Assembly (NCBI GenBank): GCA_029298735.1
Contig: JANSLP010000032.1
Location: 62,001-126,000 of the forward strand
Reading direction: 5' to 3'
DNA length: 64,000 bases
Source: Ophiostoma sp. CBS 140.51
Lineage: Eukaryota > Ascomycota > Sordariomycetes > Ophiostomatales > Ophiostomataceae
The translations under genes and the position numbers were made by a program. Below the pieces are notes generated by a model. The model saw nothing but the letters and a program-made list of their open reading frames with translations. It was not told the origin of the DNA and ran no database searches. Positions 44,757 through 58,700 of this stretch are shown here, piece after piece. Each line of letters begins with the position of its first letter. Within the stretch, counting starts at the first letter, position 1.

Positions 44757-46748
44757 TTAGTTCTTTTCCTTGGCGTTGTCGTCGTCCGAGACGTTGCGGC
44801 TGCTCTCGGCCAGGGCACCATCGGGGGTCAGGGCCTTGCCCTCGGTGCGCGTGACCTTCTTCTCGAGCTCGTGGTCGTGTCTCTTCTGGGCCTCATGGGC
44901 GTCGGCCTCAGCGATAGCGTCGTCCTCGTCAATCTCGTCGTCGGCCTCCTCGTCACCGGCCTGCTGCTGCTGTGCCTGCTGCATCTGGCTGGCACGCATG
45001 CGCTGGAGCACCTCGGCGGCCTCGGCAGCATACTTGCAGCGCATACGGATGGTCTTGCCGTAGCGCAGGAAGAGGAAGGGGAATGGCACGCAGGCGAGAG
45101 CCAGGAAAGCCGGGATTGAACTGGCCCAGTGGACACCCAAATTATTGTACATGTCTGCAATGGTTGTCAGCGTTTGTCCAACATTTTACGGGCGACTTTT
45201 GAAAGGCGAGTGCTTGGACTTACACGTCGTGAACAGAGGGAAAGCAGCACCAAAGAGCGACCGGATGACGGTGCTGGCCGCCAACACGGAGGCAGCGAAG
45301 ATAACGTACGAGTCGATCAGGTAGTTGAGCAGACTCAGGAACACCAGCACCAGGCCGGCGGCAAAGAAGCCGGAACCGATAATCGGCACAACCCAGTGCA
45401 CGGGAGCAGCGTTGGTCCAGGCGAACCAGAACAGACCAATGGGCAGCAGCACGGAGCCAATGGCACCGGCGGGCAGACGGGCCTCAGGCGGGGCCATGCC
45501 GTCGGGCGATGCAGCGGCCTTGCGGGCATAGTTGCGGTTGTCAAACATGGCATAGGTGACAGCCAGCGACATGCCAACGGCAATACCCAGGAAGGCCAGG
45601 CCGCCAATACCGGCTGACCAGCCACGGCCCTGCTGGAAGATGATGGGGAAAGCGGCGAACATCATGTACATAGTGCCGTAGATAATGGCCATGTAAAGAG
45701 ACGTGACCAGGACGATGGGCTCGCGGAACAGCAGGATCCAGGGGCGCGACAGTGCGGTACGGAACTGGGCGGCCATGGAGGGGCCCTTGTTGCCGGCCGC
45801 ACGGTGGTGCATATCCAGCTTGGAAACGTAGACCTTGCCGGTCTGCTTGGAAAGCGCCACCGCACGCTTGCGCAGTAGGACCGGCGCGTATGTCTCGGGG
45901 ACAATCAGGCCGCCAATGATCGTCATGACGCCGGTGAAGATGGCCATGAGACCCTCGACCCAGCGCCAGCCAGCAGCATCGCCCAGGAAACCGGCAACAA
46001 TGGGGCCCAGAGCAGGGCCCAGGAACGGCGCAGCAGCAAAGACGGCGGTGGCCAGACCGCGGTCCTTGGCCGAGAACAGATCAGCAATAACACCACCCGC
46101 GTTGGTCAGGGGCGACGAGCCAAAGGCACCGGCGAAGAAGCGCACAATGATCAGCGTCTGGATGTTCTGCGAGACAGCGGCGCCGACGTTGAAAAGGGTC
46201 AGGACGGTGTAGGTGATGACGAAGAGGATCTGGCGACCAAAGAACTCGCTGGATGGGGCCCAGATGAGCGGGCCAATGGCAAAGCCCAGCACGAAGAGCG
46301 AAATGCCCAGGATGGAAATCTCTGTCGACACGTGGAAAGTAGCCACGATCTCAGCCAAACCGCCGGTGTAAGCGGTACTGACAAAGGCAATACCGAGCGT
46401 CGCAAAGGCCATGATGAGCGTATACATCCACTTCTTCCACATGGGGACCTGCTGCGGGTCGCGGGGGTCGTTGGGCAAAAAAGACACGACATAGGGCGAC
46501 TCCTCAGTGCCTTCGCCAGGGTAGTTGTGAGCGAGGATCTCGGGGGTGAGGCCGGATGGGCGGAAGACGATAGTCAAGTGCGAGACCTTCGTGGGAGTGG
46601 CCGGTGCTGCCGGAGCAGCTTCAGGCTTGGAGACGGCACCGGCCTCAAGATCGGGTTGCGGCGTCTCGGCGCCTGCAGCCGGGGCAGCTGTAATGGAGGA
46701 CGCCGGTGACCGTGCCGCAGCGGGCGAGGTGACTTCTGCGGAAGACAT
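44757..46748 (-). CDS. MFS multidrug exporter, DHA1 (12-TM) type
   Basis: Proton-driven drug/metabolite exporter of the plasma membrane. Exons 45224-46748 and 44757-45154 (69-nt intron, GTAAGT...TTGCAG, phase 1) give 640 residues. ATG at 46746-46748 is used; the frame upstream has only TTG. A cytosolic Ala/Pro-rich N-terminus of about 100 residues precedes TM1. Motif A-like S-E-F-F-G-R-Q is at 167-173, an intramembrane Arg at 203 and antiporter motif C G-P-A-L-G-P at 244-249. The junction restores L-F-T-T-Y-M-Y-N-N-L-G, typical of the fungal FLU1/MDR1-like branch. An acidic coiled tail follows. The substrate cannot be read from the sequence. Confidence 0.93.
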
Positions 46749-49700
46749 ATTTGCTGTATCTAGGAAAGAAGAGAAATCCAAAAGGCGTGGAGAGTGTGGT
46801 CGTAAGACAGGGAAGCCGTGTCGGGGTCTTGCCTGCAGAATTTTATTGGAAAGATTATTGTTAGCAGCAGCTTGCCATGATATTCATGAACGGTGCGGTT
46901 GATGTAAGGCGTGGTGTATTATCAAATAAGGCCGGGTCAGAAACAAAAGAAAAGAAAGCTGTAAGAAGAAAAGCAAAGGAAGGGGGAGATAACAAAAGAA
47001 ATAATAAACGAGGTAAGAGAAAATAGAAAATGGGAAATAGAAACAACTCACACAAGTCAGACGGACTTGATGAGCCGACCGGGTGCAAACTACTTGTATA
47101 TAATTTTGAACAAGAAAGGGGAAAAGGAGGACGATGGGCAGAGGGCGAGGGGAGAGGCAGAGACAGCAAGGCCAAGGTGCACGTCGCGTGCGTTTGCGTG
47201 GATCGGGCGCCGGTCCGTGGGTTTGTGTCTTGTTTTTGGGCCCGCCCCGTTGTGGATCATCTTGAAAGAGGCAAAAGAAGCAAAGAAGGAAATAACAGAA
47301 AATAAGAACAACTGGAGGGAAAGAGCCTGGGGTGAGGACGAGGAAGGCGCGCAAAATGATGAACAAATACGAAGTACACAGCAGGTGCGAGCGGCGCAAC
47401 AAGCACAAAAGTGGAAAGAGCGGATAACGGGTGCTCGAGTTATGCACTTGCCTCGCGCTTTCTCGGTCTTAGAACTTGCACAAAAACGAGGCTAGTGGGC
47501 TGCTACCTCGTGTAGTTCGTACCTCCAAGTCGATTTGTATCTCTCGGACTTTTGGTACCTACCGGCTGGTTTCCCTTCCCGTTGGGTTTCATTCTTCGCA
47601 CAAAATAAGTCCTTCTCAATGTTTGTTGGACTGCTGGCTTGCTCCTTTTCAGCACGGCTCATATTCGTGATTTCTGTTTATTATTTCGTTCTCTCCGTTT
47701 ATATCTGAGGTTTCAGCACCTCCTTCCCGTGAGGGTCTATGTCACTTCTAGTGGAAGGAACGACGGGCGCCAGGTGCACAAAATCGATCGGGGCACGGAA
47801 GACGGAAGGAAGAAATAGTGGGCCTGGCCAAAGAAAACGAGGACCACAAAGAAAAGAACCAACAATGCAGTGCTTTCTTCGTTCTTCACATTTTTTTTTT
47901 CCTTTTTCTTGCAGCCTTGCCACGAAAGGGGAGGGCCGTCAGACTGGCATAAAAGGAGGGACTTCGGCGGAGATTGTAGCCCAAACGGTAGACCCAGAGT
48001 GGGCTTGTAGCCCCTTGGAACGAACGACGTATTTACGCGTGTTGATGATCTTTTTGCCAAACATAAAAATAGGGAAGACCTCTGTCAACTCGCCCACTGC
48101 TTGAGCTTCAGGCTAGGCATTTGACCAGCGCCAAGCATATTGAGCGGGACTTTGTTGCAAGGGTTTTCTGGTCTAAAACGCTCGTAGAATTTTAGATTTT
48201 CTAGTTTGACGTCGTAGCCCATCGTAGCTTTTTCTTAGGAAGGAACGAGAGCTTGTCCCTCGGCGGCCGTTGAACTTTTTACGTCGTAACGGCCTGTTTG
48301 TGATAATTTTGGGCTGCAAAGAATGTTCCCGTGGGAGGCCCGTCCTGCCGCCCCTGTTCTTTTATTTCTAGGTGGTCTGTGGACGCGGCATGTCGCACTC
48401 GGCAGACTTTGAACGCCGCGTGGTTGTGGATTTATTCTCGCTCATTACGTGGGCAGATATTAAGTCGCCATGAATTTTGAGGTGTGGCGGCACAGAGGAC
48501 TGGGCGACAAGGCACGATAGGGCTCACCCGGCCACCTCTCCGTGTCATTTATTTTATTGTACTCCGTATATGTGCCACGAGGCGAGGTATATGAGAAGTT
48601 TACGATACCAGTTGACGGGCAATGTCAATGTATGACGGTGGAGTGACCATATGATGTGCGGATATGCATCACTGCAGTCTGCTCGTAATTGCTGTGTGAA
48701 AATGACGTGCCATCCATAAGCAATCCAGCGACCAGCTTCAGTGGCGTTTTCTCTGTTTCATAAAGCCATCTTGTATATCAGTAAAGACAACCATAAGCAC
48801 ATTACGACCTTGCAGTGCCCTTGACCACCCTCCTGCTACACGCCGAGCCTGCCACGGCGTTATGCTACCGCCAGAAGGGTTAGGTAAATACAGAGTCTGA
48901 CACCATAACGTCGTGAACTGCCCGTAGAAAACAGGAAAACAGGCTCAACCAACAGCCTCCGGATGTGGTGTAGATAGCGCCGCAAAGTCCGGGAAGAGTT
49001 TCCCCCGTCCCACGTCTGTCGACTGTTGTCCGTTATTGCGCTTCTTTTTGCGCATTTTGTTTACATTTCGTTTCCTTTTTTTCGTCTTGGATCCTCAGTC
49101 GGATGGCACCGAGGCCTTTGCTTCTAGACCGCGTCGTCGTCTCTTTTTTTCTGATTTTTTTTTGGCCTCGGCATCCTTCATCGCGAAAAGAAAAGTACAT
49201 AAGGAAATTCAAAGCAAAAGATCAATTGCCTTCTCTTATCTGACGCGGCGGTCCACAAACCCACCCACGCCAGTTTAGGAAGCTTCCACTTCCACGGGAC
49301 CCATTTGCGAACAGACCCCATGAGAAGAGAGAACGAGAACGACAACAAGCGATGATTTAGTCTTTTGGGGCCGGTGTCGTCTGATGTTTTCGGTTTTGCT
49401 TTCCTCTTTCCAGCTTTATGTTTTTGCCTCCTTTTTCTGTCGTTCTTTGTCGTCCTGTTTCTTTCACCCTCCTCTCAAACTCAAACTACTTACTATTTCC
49501 ATATTCTCATTCTGTATTTTTCCTGCTTTTTCACCAGGCCAGCTCGACCCAGCATCTTATTTCCTAGCTCGTTGCTTCTTGATCCAAGGAGACAATGTGC
49601 TGGTCGCAAGTACCCACACTCCTCCTGGGCTACGTCGAGATTTTGTGTCCACTAGAGCGCGGCCCCCACTCGTACATGTACTCGGAGGGCTGAATGTCCG

Positions 49701-52628
49701 TGATTTGCACAAGTCGCGCTACTCCATACCCTGAGTGACGCCGGACACTTTTTTAACAAACCAACAAACGCCAACAAACACAGATCACAACGTCGCAGGG
49801 ATCAGCGGCAGCGATAGCAAATCGAGACAATCTCTCCGTGTTGTTTGCGGAAGCGCCTTGGGGCCCTGCTGGCCCTACAGGTCAGTCATGGCTGTGCCGG
49901 TGAGCTCGATCTATTATTTGATGATCAATCAAATCAGCCCAGCGAGTCCCATGCAGCCCAATTTTGCGCTCATCTCGCCCCCTTTTGTGCCCCAGAAATG
50001 CTCCATGCTGTATTAAAGTTTCCTGCACAACGTGTTTCTAAGTGCTTCTTTGAATGCTGTTTAAGGACGGCAGGTGATCGTTGCCAGGGCTGGAGTGTTG
50101 ATCCGTGCCGCACCGCCTTGCAGATGCGTCGTATTTGTCCTTCTTTCTCCTCTATTTCTGCTTCTTTTTCTATTCCCCTACCTGCACGATAAATCCGGGC
50201 AACAAGTTATGAACAAAGAGGACTTTTCCCCAGTGACGTGCAACTACAAATCTATTCCCGCTGTCCGGACGGGTTTCAAGATCGGGTTTCCCAATTTTGA
50301 CATGCCGTCCTTGTTCAAAATGTTCAATTTTGGATCTTTAGGATGCGCGTTTTCATCGCGCCCGGGCTCTGGTTCTTCCCGCCACTTTGTCAGATCAACC
50401 ACGACACATATGTCCTGTCTATCTGGCCAAAACCAAGGCTCATCGAAGTTCTCTAAGGAAATCAATTAAATATCGTCCGATCCACAGACTTCACGGTGGA
50501 TGTCGCATAACCAACGACATACATTCAACAATTCAGAGACGATTCTGTTGCCATCCCCACCAACTTCAACTTCTCGCTGCTCACCGCAATAACATTTGTT
50601 GTCGCATCTGCCGCTCTTTTCATCGCCCCTCGCCTTCATTGCCAACCCTCCTCGCCGGCCGCTGTTCCGCCAATGGCACCCCCTTATCGCCTTTTTGTCC
50701 CGAACAAGCGGCTTTTGGGCAGGGCACCAACAGCACGCAGACGAGGCAGACTGCGAAAACAGGGTGAGAGTGTGCGAAATTTTGTGAACGTGTGCAACCT
50801 CACCGGCTTCATCCAGTCCGACCTGGCCAGTCAAAAACCGTTCCAGAGCTCCAAAGCTTGGTTCCATCCCACGCTGCCACGGAAGAAATCTAAACACTGG
50901 AAGAGCGAGCTTCAGGATGCACTTACGTTTTGCTACAGTGCAACCCTGTTGTGTTGCAATGGTTTTTCCCTTCATTCGTTCCCTTCCTCATTAGCGTGCT
51001 GGGCGGCTGTGCCGTCTGACGACGTCCGTCTTCTGTCCATTTGATTGTCTAGCTGTCCCTCCAGACGAACTACTTACAAACTCAGCAGTCGACGGTATTT
51101 AACTTTTGCATCTCAAACACCGGTTTGCACGATCGAATGCGACCTTTCGGACTCTTTGCTGTGGTAAGGCCGTGTTTGATGTGGCCGACGTAGCCGATAG
51201 TGGACATTAGACAACAAAGTCCGAGTTGCACATTCATTGTATCAAGCATCTACTCCGTACGGTGATGCCAGTACTTTTGTCCCAGCAAAAGTGCACGCTA
51301 GCCTTCATAGGTGGATTACAGCGCCGTGACAACATACACACTGAACCCTTTTGTATAAATTGATAACAAATTAGAGTGTTCAAGAAACATCCGAGACATC
51401 GCAGCAGTACTTTGAATCATAATCGAGTATAATTCAAGAACAACTGAAATTTTGTACACTGATTCAGTAGGGCAAACTGACGCCGCTGTAACTGTAGCTC
51501 GGATCCTGAATGCGGGGAAGGATTTTGGGGTTTGATGAGGGAATGAGAACCTCGTAAGGAGTCAGGCCAAACAGAGAAAAGAGACATACAATCCGTCACA
51601 AGGTCAGCTTGAGTCTGAGGAATCAATTTCTTGTGTTTTCTCGATGGAGAAGACCTGGTCTATTTTCCCCGCGGCCAAGAAGATATTCCGCATTTTTATC
51701 CGGAGGCCTTTGTTTTTTTAAGTCGTTTAAGGTCGTCAGTCATTTGGTCCAGAATCACGATTCCCCCGAGAAGGCGCCCAGATATTCAGTATCAGATAGA
51801 CCACAGAGTGCACGGGGTGCAAAGGCAAACGTTAAGCATTTGATGTCCGGAGGATGGCGCTTTGATGGAATGATGTCAACGGTCTGGAGCTGATTCATTA
51901 ACTTATTTTATAAGATATAATTACTAAATGAAATTGCTAGGTGATTGCTTTCATATTAGATTTTGATTTTTGAAAAGGAATAAAAAAAAAAGAAATAAAA
52001 AAGAAAAGGACAATGGCACTTTTCAAAAATCATAGCAAATCACAAATGACTTGAAATTCAAACATTGAAAGTGACAATTTAGCCTTTTATAAACACGCAA
52101 AAACATTCATGGAATTATTGGCACGAACAGAAAAGTTGCAAAAATGGAAGTGTACAGAGAAGAAGACATGACGATCGAAGCACATTTTTGTGTTGACTAG
52201 ACTGGTCACATGACCCCGTGTCAAGCGGAACCCAATGGGACAACGCGCCTGGGCCACACCTGCCGTCCTCGTCAACGTGTGCGGCTCGTCACTTCCCAAA
52301 GGTCCGACGCAGCGTCGTACTAAGATTACGGGGGTCTCAATTTAAGCATTTTGGAGCGTTCCTGGCGCATCTGGACATCGTATCCTCAATCGCGACGACT
52401 ACGAGTACGACGAGACGACAATCGACAACGGCCACAACGACAGCTTCGCATTGAACGACCCTGCGCCCTCGCCGAAGCTGCACCATCTCCTTGCGCATCC
52501 GACGAGCAATCCTGCCCGTGATGGAGGGCTCTTGTTCCAACGCCACATAGCCTTTTCTTCGCTCGACTTTCATTCGCTTCTTCTTCTCTCCGATTCTTTT
52601 CGTTCCGTCTCACGCGCCATCCCCCGCC
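46749..52628. other. 5.9-kb gene-poor spacer
   Basis: The longest gap in the window, between divergent MFS and LAS21 genes. I find no coding frame with domain or codon character. The motifs TACGAAGTA (47368-47376) and TACTCCGTA (48560-48568, 51251-51259) occur here. The part from 51900 to 52090 is AT-rich. Short RNA genes or decayed elements cannot be excluded by eye. Confidence 0.5.
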
Positions 52629-55540
52629 ATGGCCGCTCGCAATGCAGCTGGAACGCCCCTGACTGCCGTTCTGCTGCTGCTAGGCGCGAACTTGCTGATC
52701 CCGCTCGCCATCGGCATCTTCGGCAAGGGCTTCTTTCCCTACAAGCCGCTGTTGCCCGGTCTCGCGCAATATGAGGACCACGGCTTTGGACCGCCAGCAC
52801 CGGCGCCTTTTGACCGAGTTGTGTTCATGGTCGTTGATGCCCTGAGGAGGTAGGCTCATTGCATGGATGGTGGGACTGCCCTTCCGTTGTCTTGATACTG
52901 ACCATCCATCTTAGTGATTTTGTCTATGTTGCCAACAGCGGCTTCCAGTTTACCCAATCGTGAGTCCCTTCGTTTCCTGTGAGTATCTCACCTCAACTCT
53001 AACGCCGCGTAGACTCATCCGCAACGGCGCTGCGGTGCCTTTTACGGCCCATGCCACATCGCCCACCGTGACGATGCCTCGTATCAAGGCCATCACGACG
53101 GGTTCCATTCCGTCCTTCCTCGACGTCGTCCTCAATGTTGACGAGGGTGACAAGTCGTCATCACTGGCCTCGCAGGATACATGGCTGGCCCAGTTGAAGG
53201 CGAAGCAGGCTCAGCAAGCGGATGAAAACGGCAAGCTCGTTCTCTACGGCGATGACACCTGGTTAAAGCTGTTTCCGGAAACATTTGACCGCGCTGACGG
53301 CACATCGAGCTTTTTCGTCGCTGATTTCACCGAGGTCGACAACAACGTCACACGCCATGTCCCCGACGAGCTACGCCAGACCGACTGGAGCCTCATGGTC
53401 CTCCACTACCTTGGCCTTGACCACATTGGCCACAAGGGTGGTCCGCGCAGTCCCAACATGGTACCGAAGCAGCACGAGATGGACGCCATTGTGCGTGAGA
53501 TTTTTGAGGCCCTCGAGACGCAACCGCACCTCGAGAACACTTTGCTCGTCCTGCTGGGAGACCATGGCATGAACGATGCAGGCAACCACGGTGCCTCGTC
53601 CGCCGGCGAGACGTCGCCAGCTCTGCTCTTTGTCGCCCCGAAGCTCAAGACCGCCCTGTCCGACCCATATGGGTCTTTCTTGCCATCCCCCCTCGCCGAG
53701 CGCGACGACTTCCAGTTCTACCGTAGCGTCGAACAGTCTGACCTGGCCCCTACCCTCGGCGCGCTTCTTGGCTTCCCGGCGCCTAAGAACAACCTGGGCG
53801 CGTTCATCCCGACGTTTTTGCCTCTGTGGTCAGAACGTCGTGACCAGGTGCAGATCCTGATGCACAATGCCCATCAGATCCTGCGCGTCTTAGAGACCGC
53901 TTTCAGTCCGGAGGCTTTCACAGAGACATCCGTAGAGGGTTGTACTGACCCACAGTCGGATATCGAGGAGATTGCCTGCGCGTGGCAAGACATTGTGCGC
54001 ACAGCACCCCGTCTAAACGGCGAAGACAACGACAGCAGCAAACTGAGTGACGAGGCCTATGAAGAATGGGCCAGCAAAACTATAAAGGTACGCTGAATTC
54101 CGCCTTACTTTATATACATTTTGACACATACTAACTATACATCAGTGGCTTCGCAATGCTCAGCAGATAATGAGTGGCATGGCCAGCAACTACGATATTC
54201 CCAAGCTTGGACTGGGCCTGGGTGCTGCTGCCAATTCCATGGTGCTGGCTATCGGGGCAGCGTATACCTTTGTTTCGCGAGGCGGCGGTAGCGGCTTCAC
54301 TCAACTTGCTCCGATCTCACTCATTACCATCACCTACGGCATCATGATGTTTGCCAGTAGCTATGTCGAGGAGGAGCACCACTTCTGGTACTGGTCAACA
54401 TCCGCCTGGCTGGCCCTTGTTGGCTGGCGCAGCCTGTCGGACGCATCATCGAGCCGTACGACTCGGCAGCCACAGCAACATGCTCTTGTTGCTGTCGTTT
54501 CTATCGTCGCCGCTTTCACGGCAATCCGCCTGCTTCGTGGCTGGAACCAGACCGGCCAGAAATTCGCCGGCGAGCCTGACCTCGTCAAGACCTTCTTGCA
54601 GCCCAACCCACGCCTTCTTTGGACTCTCGTCGCGGCCACGTACGCCCTGACTGGTCTCGAACTTGTGCAAGGCTTTTCTGTGTTCCCTGCCGCTACCACC
54701 GCCCCTGCTGTGTTTGTGCTCGTCCTTTCGGCCCTGTCCTTCAAGCTTGTCTTTACCTACGAAGACTCGCCCGAGCTTGTGGGCAGTTTTGCCCGCACCC
54801 TTGTGGAGTTGATCGAGCGTATCGATGGCGGCAGTTCTGGACCCGTCACACTGATTACACGTGCCCGGATTGTCTTTACCGGTCTGGCTATTGCCGCTGG
54901 CGCCGCTATCTACTCCATTATTGCCTCTAAACGGCAGAACAACAAGACAAAACGGCCTGCCGTCAATGTTCTCCTTCCACTATATACTCTGCTGGCAATC
55001 ACGCAGTCTCGCACCACCAACATTCCCCTCTTCCTTTTGTTTGGCGTCGTCTACCGCTTCCTGGCGGCGCAAAAGCAAAACCTCGCACCCACCGAGATCA
55101 CCACTGCCACGCTACTCCTGCAGTTTGCCTTCTTCTTCGCTTTCGGCGGCACCAACGCCATCTCGAGTGTCGACTTGTCGTCGGCCTACAATGGCATTTC
55201 TGGCTTTTCGGCTGGCGCTGTGGGTGTGCTCATTTTTGTGAGCAACTGGGCCGGCTCCATCTACTGGGCCGTGGCGTCGGTTCTCCTGCTTTTGCAGTTG
55301 GGTGATCGCCCGGTATCGCCATCTTTTCCTTGGCTGCAGCATGCTAGCCTTCTCACTGTGTTTGCGGCGGCCAGTGCTGTTGCTGTTATGGCTGCCTGCA
55401 CGGCACTGCGGACACACTTGTTTGTGTGGACCGTCTTCTCGCCCAAGTATCTCTACTGTATTGCGTGGAGCTTGGGTATGCACTTGGGTACCAACTTGGG
55501 CCTCGGTGGCCTTTTGTACTGGTTGGGTACGTCCTCATAA
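52629..55540 (+). CDS. LAS21: GPI ethanolamine phosphate transferase 2 (LAS21/GPI7)
   Basis: ER membrane enzyme that adds ethanolamine phosphate to the second mannose of GPI anchors. Exons 52629-52849, 52915-52959, 53013-54087 and 54146-55540 give 911 residues. A signal-anchor helix is at about 11-32. The alkaline-phosphatase-like catalytic domain has V-V-D-A-L-R-S-D (D70) formed across intron 1, then the likely nucleophile segment S-P-T-V-T-M-P-R-I-K, H-Y-L-G-L-D-H-I-G-H and L-G-D-H-G-M-N. The C-terminal half (exon 4) is a series of hydrophobic membrane segments. Introns are 65, 53 and 58 nt with canonical ends, and exon 2 is only 45 nt. ATG at 52629 is in a good context (CCGCCATGG). Confidence 0.95.
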
Positions 55541-55768
55541 GATCGCCGTTTTGGATATGGCTGAACTTGGATAGCCGAAAAGAATAATTGTAATATGCTA
55601 ATGTACTACTAGTAGGGTAGCGACTCGTAGAATAAATAGATTCAGGAAAAGGGAAAAAAAGATAGCATTTGAATATTAAAATCATGAAAACATAACCAAT
55701 TTAGACCAAAAGGAAAATTATAAAGACCATCCCAAATTCAAATGACACCGGCCCAATCTAACAGCCGC
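55541..55768. other. Short convergent spacer LAS21/YCG1
   Basis: 228 bp, A-rich, containing both 3' ends. Given this short distance the two transcripts may overlap. Confidence 0.6.
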
Positions 55769-58700
55769 TCAATCATCCATGAGATCGTCTGTCAATAAGT
55801 CTTCGTCTACTTGCACCGTCGTCATTTGTATCGTGGTGCCGTCGCCAATCTCGTCCGCATCCACATCGGTCTCGTTTAGTTCTTCCATTACACCATCGCC
55901 TTCATCCTCGTCCTCCTCCTTGATCTGGCCCACAATGGTGCGGTCTTCGTTGCCGGCCAGAACTGTCCGGTCATCCGGGCCAAGAGATGTGGCCCGGCTC
56001 ATACTGCGGCGGCCACCCATGACGCTGCCGCCAATGTGAGAAGCAGCTGCCTGGTCGAGGTTGTTCACAATCTTGCCGAGGCTGACATGGATCTTGTAGA
56101 GCGCGTTGCGGCTTGTTGCATCAGACAGCAGCTGGCTGTCTACAGCTTCAGAGACCTCCTCGTACACAGCCCGAGTCTTCTCCTCAGTCGATGTTGGCGA
56201 CACGTACAGCTTGCCCAGTAGCGGGGCAACAGCTTTCTTCTCCTCTTCTGTATGTTTGTTAGCGATCCTAATGCATGCAATAGAAAGGTTGAAAGTGAAC
56301 GTTAGGGTTGTGTAACTTACTGCTTGCATTGCCGTACAGACGGTCCAGAATGGCCTTAGCAAAGTCCAGATGCACGTCGGCGTTGACATTCTTCTTCTCG
56401 GCGTCCGCCGACATGCCGGGGACGAAGCACTTGCGGGGATCCGTCCAATCGACCAAGCAAGCACCGATCGTGGCCAGACTGACCATCTCAGCATCAACGT
56501 CCTCGTCGTCATCCTCGAGGCCTTCGCGAACGTTAAAGAGCGCGTGCAGGGCATCGAGCGATACGGTCTGCATCAGCGCCTGATTCTCAGCCCGTGAGTA
56601 ACAGAATACAGGCAGGAAATAGTTGAGCGCCTGGCGGACACCCTGGTTGGTAGAGCTGGACGGCTCAAAGTAAGCAACGACAAGCGTCTTGAGCAGCTCA
56701 AAGGCCACCTCCTGGTCCGTCACCACGCGACCGAGCAGGAGCTTCGAGACGGCCACAGTCGCGGTGGCCTGCACCTCCGGAGCCTTGGCACCCGAGCGCA
56801 GAGCCTTGACGTAGACACGGAGCAGGGCGGGGTTGCTAGACAGAAGCTGCGCGCCGTGGACATTCAGGATATCGGTCAAAATGTGCAGAGCCGTAATCTG
56901 CAGCGGGGTGTGACCCTTGGTGTAGAAGCGCATAAACACCTCTAGGTTCTCCTCAGCCAGCGACCGGTCGAGCAGGGCACACAGGCCGAGGCAGACCAGA
57001 CCACGCTCACGGACAGGCGCCTCGTGGCTGCGCACAGCCGGCACCACCAGGTTGTTGAGCATGGCGACGAGGTGGTCGTTCTTCTGGAGGCTGCCGCTGA
57101 CGTTGGACAGCATGCACTGCACAATGTGCAGGCACTTGAGGTTGATGACAATCTCCTTGATGGCCTTGGCCTGAGCCTCCTCTTCCGTCATCTCGGGCTG
57201 CTTGGAGGATTGTCTGCTCTTGGTCGGTGTTGTGTCGCTGCTCACCTCCGACCGGGCCGAGTGGAAGCTATCGTCCTCGGCAACCTCGTTCGTATCCACA
57301 TCATCAAGGATCGTGTCGTGGACGTCGGCAACTGCCTCGAGAACGATGCTGCAGAACTCGCGCTCACCAGCAGCGCCAGGCGCGCAGATGTCGCGCAGCA
57401 CGTTGACCGTCAGCTTCGTCACCTCGTCAGGCAGGTCCGAGATAGACAAGCTCTGTCTCAGCAGCGCAAACATCTTACGCCGGCCCACCTCGTCAGAGTA
57501 GTCCAGTGTGAGGGCGATGTGCAGCAGCTGCTCGACAATAAACTCCTGCTCGACGGTGTCCTCCTCCTCCTCCTCTTCGTCCTCACCAACCTCCTTCTCT
57601 TCGGCTCTCTTGATAGCGTCGACAAGCACCTTGATGTAACGCTCCAGGTAGAATGCGAGCTTGGTGACTTCTGGCAGCTTCTCTTCGACCAGGTACTCGT
57701 ACTTGTCGTCGCTGCGGCAGAAGTCGTTGAAGCTGCGGGCCATGAACACTGACTCGGCAGACAGAGTCTCCCAGAACGTGTCGTCAAAGTTAACGGCGTC
57801 GCGGTAGTCGGGGCGACCCTCCCAGAAGCCCTGCATGGCCTCAAGAGCAACGCCCTCCTCGACACCCGAGTTGACGACGTCAATGCGCTCGAGAAGCTCA
57901 AGAAGACCGTCGAAGCTGGGTGCGGCAGGCTCGGCGGGCTGGCCGTCCTCGTTCTCCTCAGGCTGACCAGCGCAGTCCTCAATCCAGCGTTCGCGGAAGA
58001 GGCGGCCGGCAGCCTTTCTGACGTTCTCGTCTCTGTCACGCAGACCCCAGCGGAGGAGCTTCTCACGCATGGAAAGCGACAGGTGACGGAAGTCGCCGAG
58101 CGCCGGCAAGAGACGAGAGTACACCGCACGACGAGTAGCAGCATCCGAGTCACGGGCGCGCTCAAGCAGGTACGGTAGTGTGTTGGGCAGAATCGGCAGG
58201 TTGACCAGCAGCGACCGACGAACGTCAGCACTAGGGTCGTTCTGGAGGACTTCGAGAAGCTTATCGAGCAGGCCAATCGCAGCGGCACCTCCCTCGCTGT
58301 CGTCTGAGTCCTGGCCCTCTTCGACGGAGTTACCGGCGAGACGGCCCAGGCCCAGGACGGCCTGCGCGCGAACCATGGCCTCCTTGTCGCGGATGCGGCG
58401 AAGCAGGCCTGAGCGCAGCTTCTGGAACAGGTCGTCGTCGATAGCGTCGAGTGAGTTGACAATGTGCGAAATGAGCTGCGTGGCGCGGTAGCGGACGTAC
58501 TTGTCCTTGGCGACCAGAAGGAGCAGGACTTTGTCGACCAGGAAGCCCGTCAGCCGCGTGCCAGGCGTCTCCGGCATGGTGCTAGCATCCTCGTCGACCT
58601 CACCAAGCAGCTCGTTATCCTTCTCGATGGCGTGGCGCAAGAAGAGGCCGATGAAGCGGATAACCTTGTCGCCAACAGGCTCCGACTTCTTGACAGGCAT

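Noticed and set aside
46749..52628. tRNA, 5S rRNA or transposon in the long spacer
   Set aside because: I looked for B-box-like GGTTCRA motifs, 5S-like starts and long inverted repeats by eye and found none convincing. A covariance-model scan would settle it.
57024..57752. 242-codon plus-strand frame
   Set aside because: Antisense shadow of YCG1.
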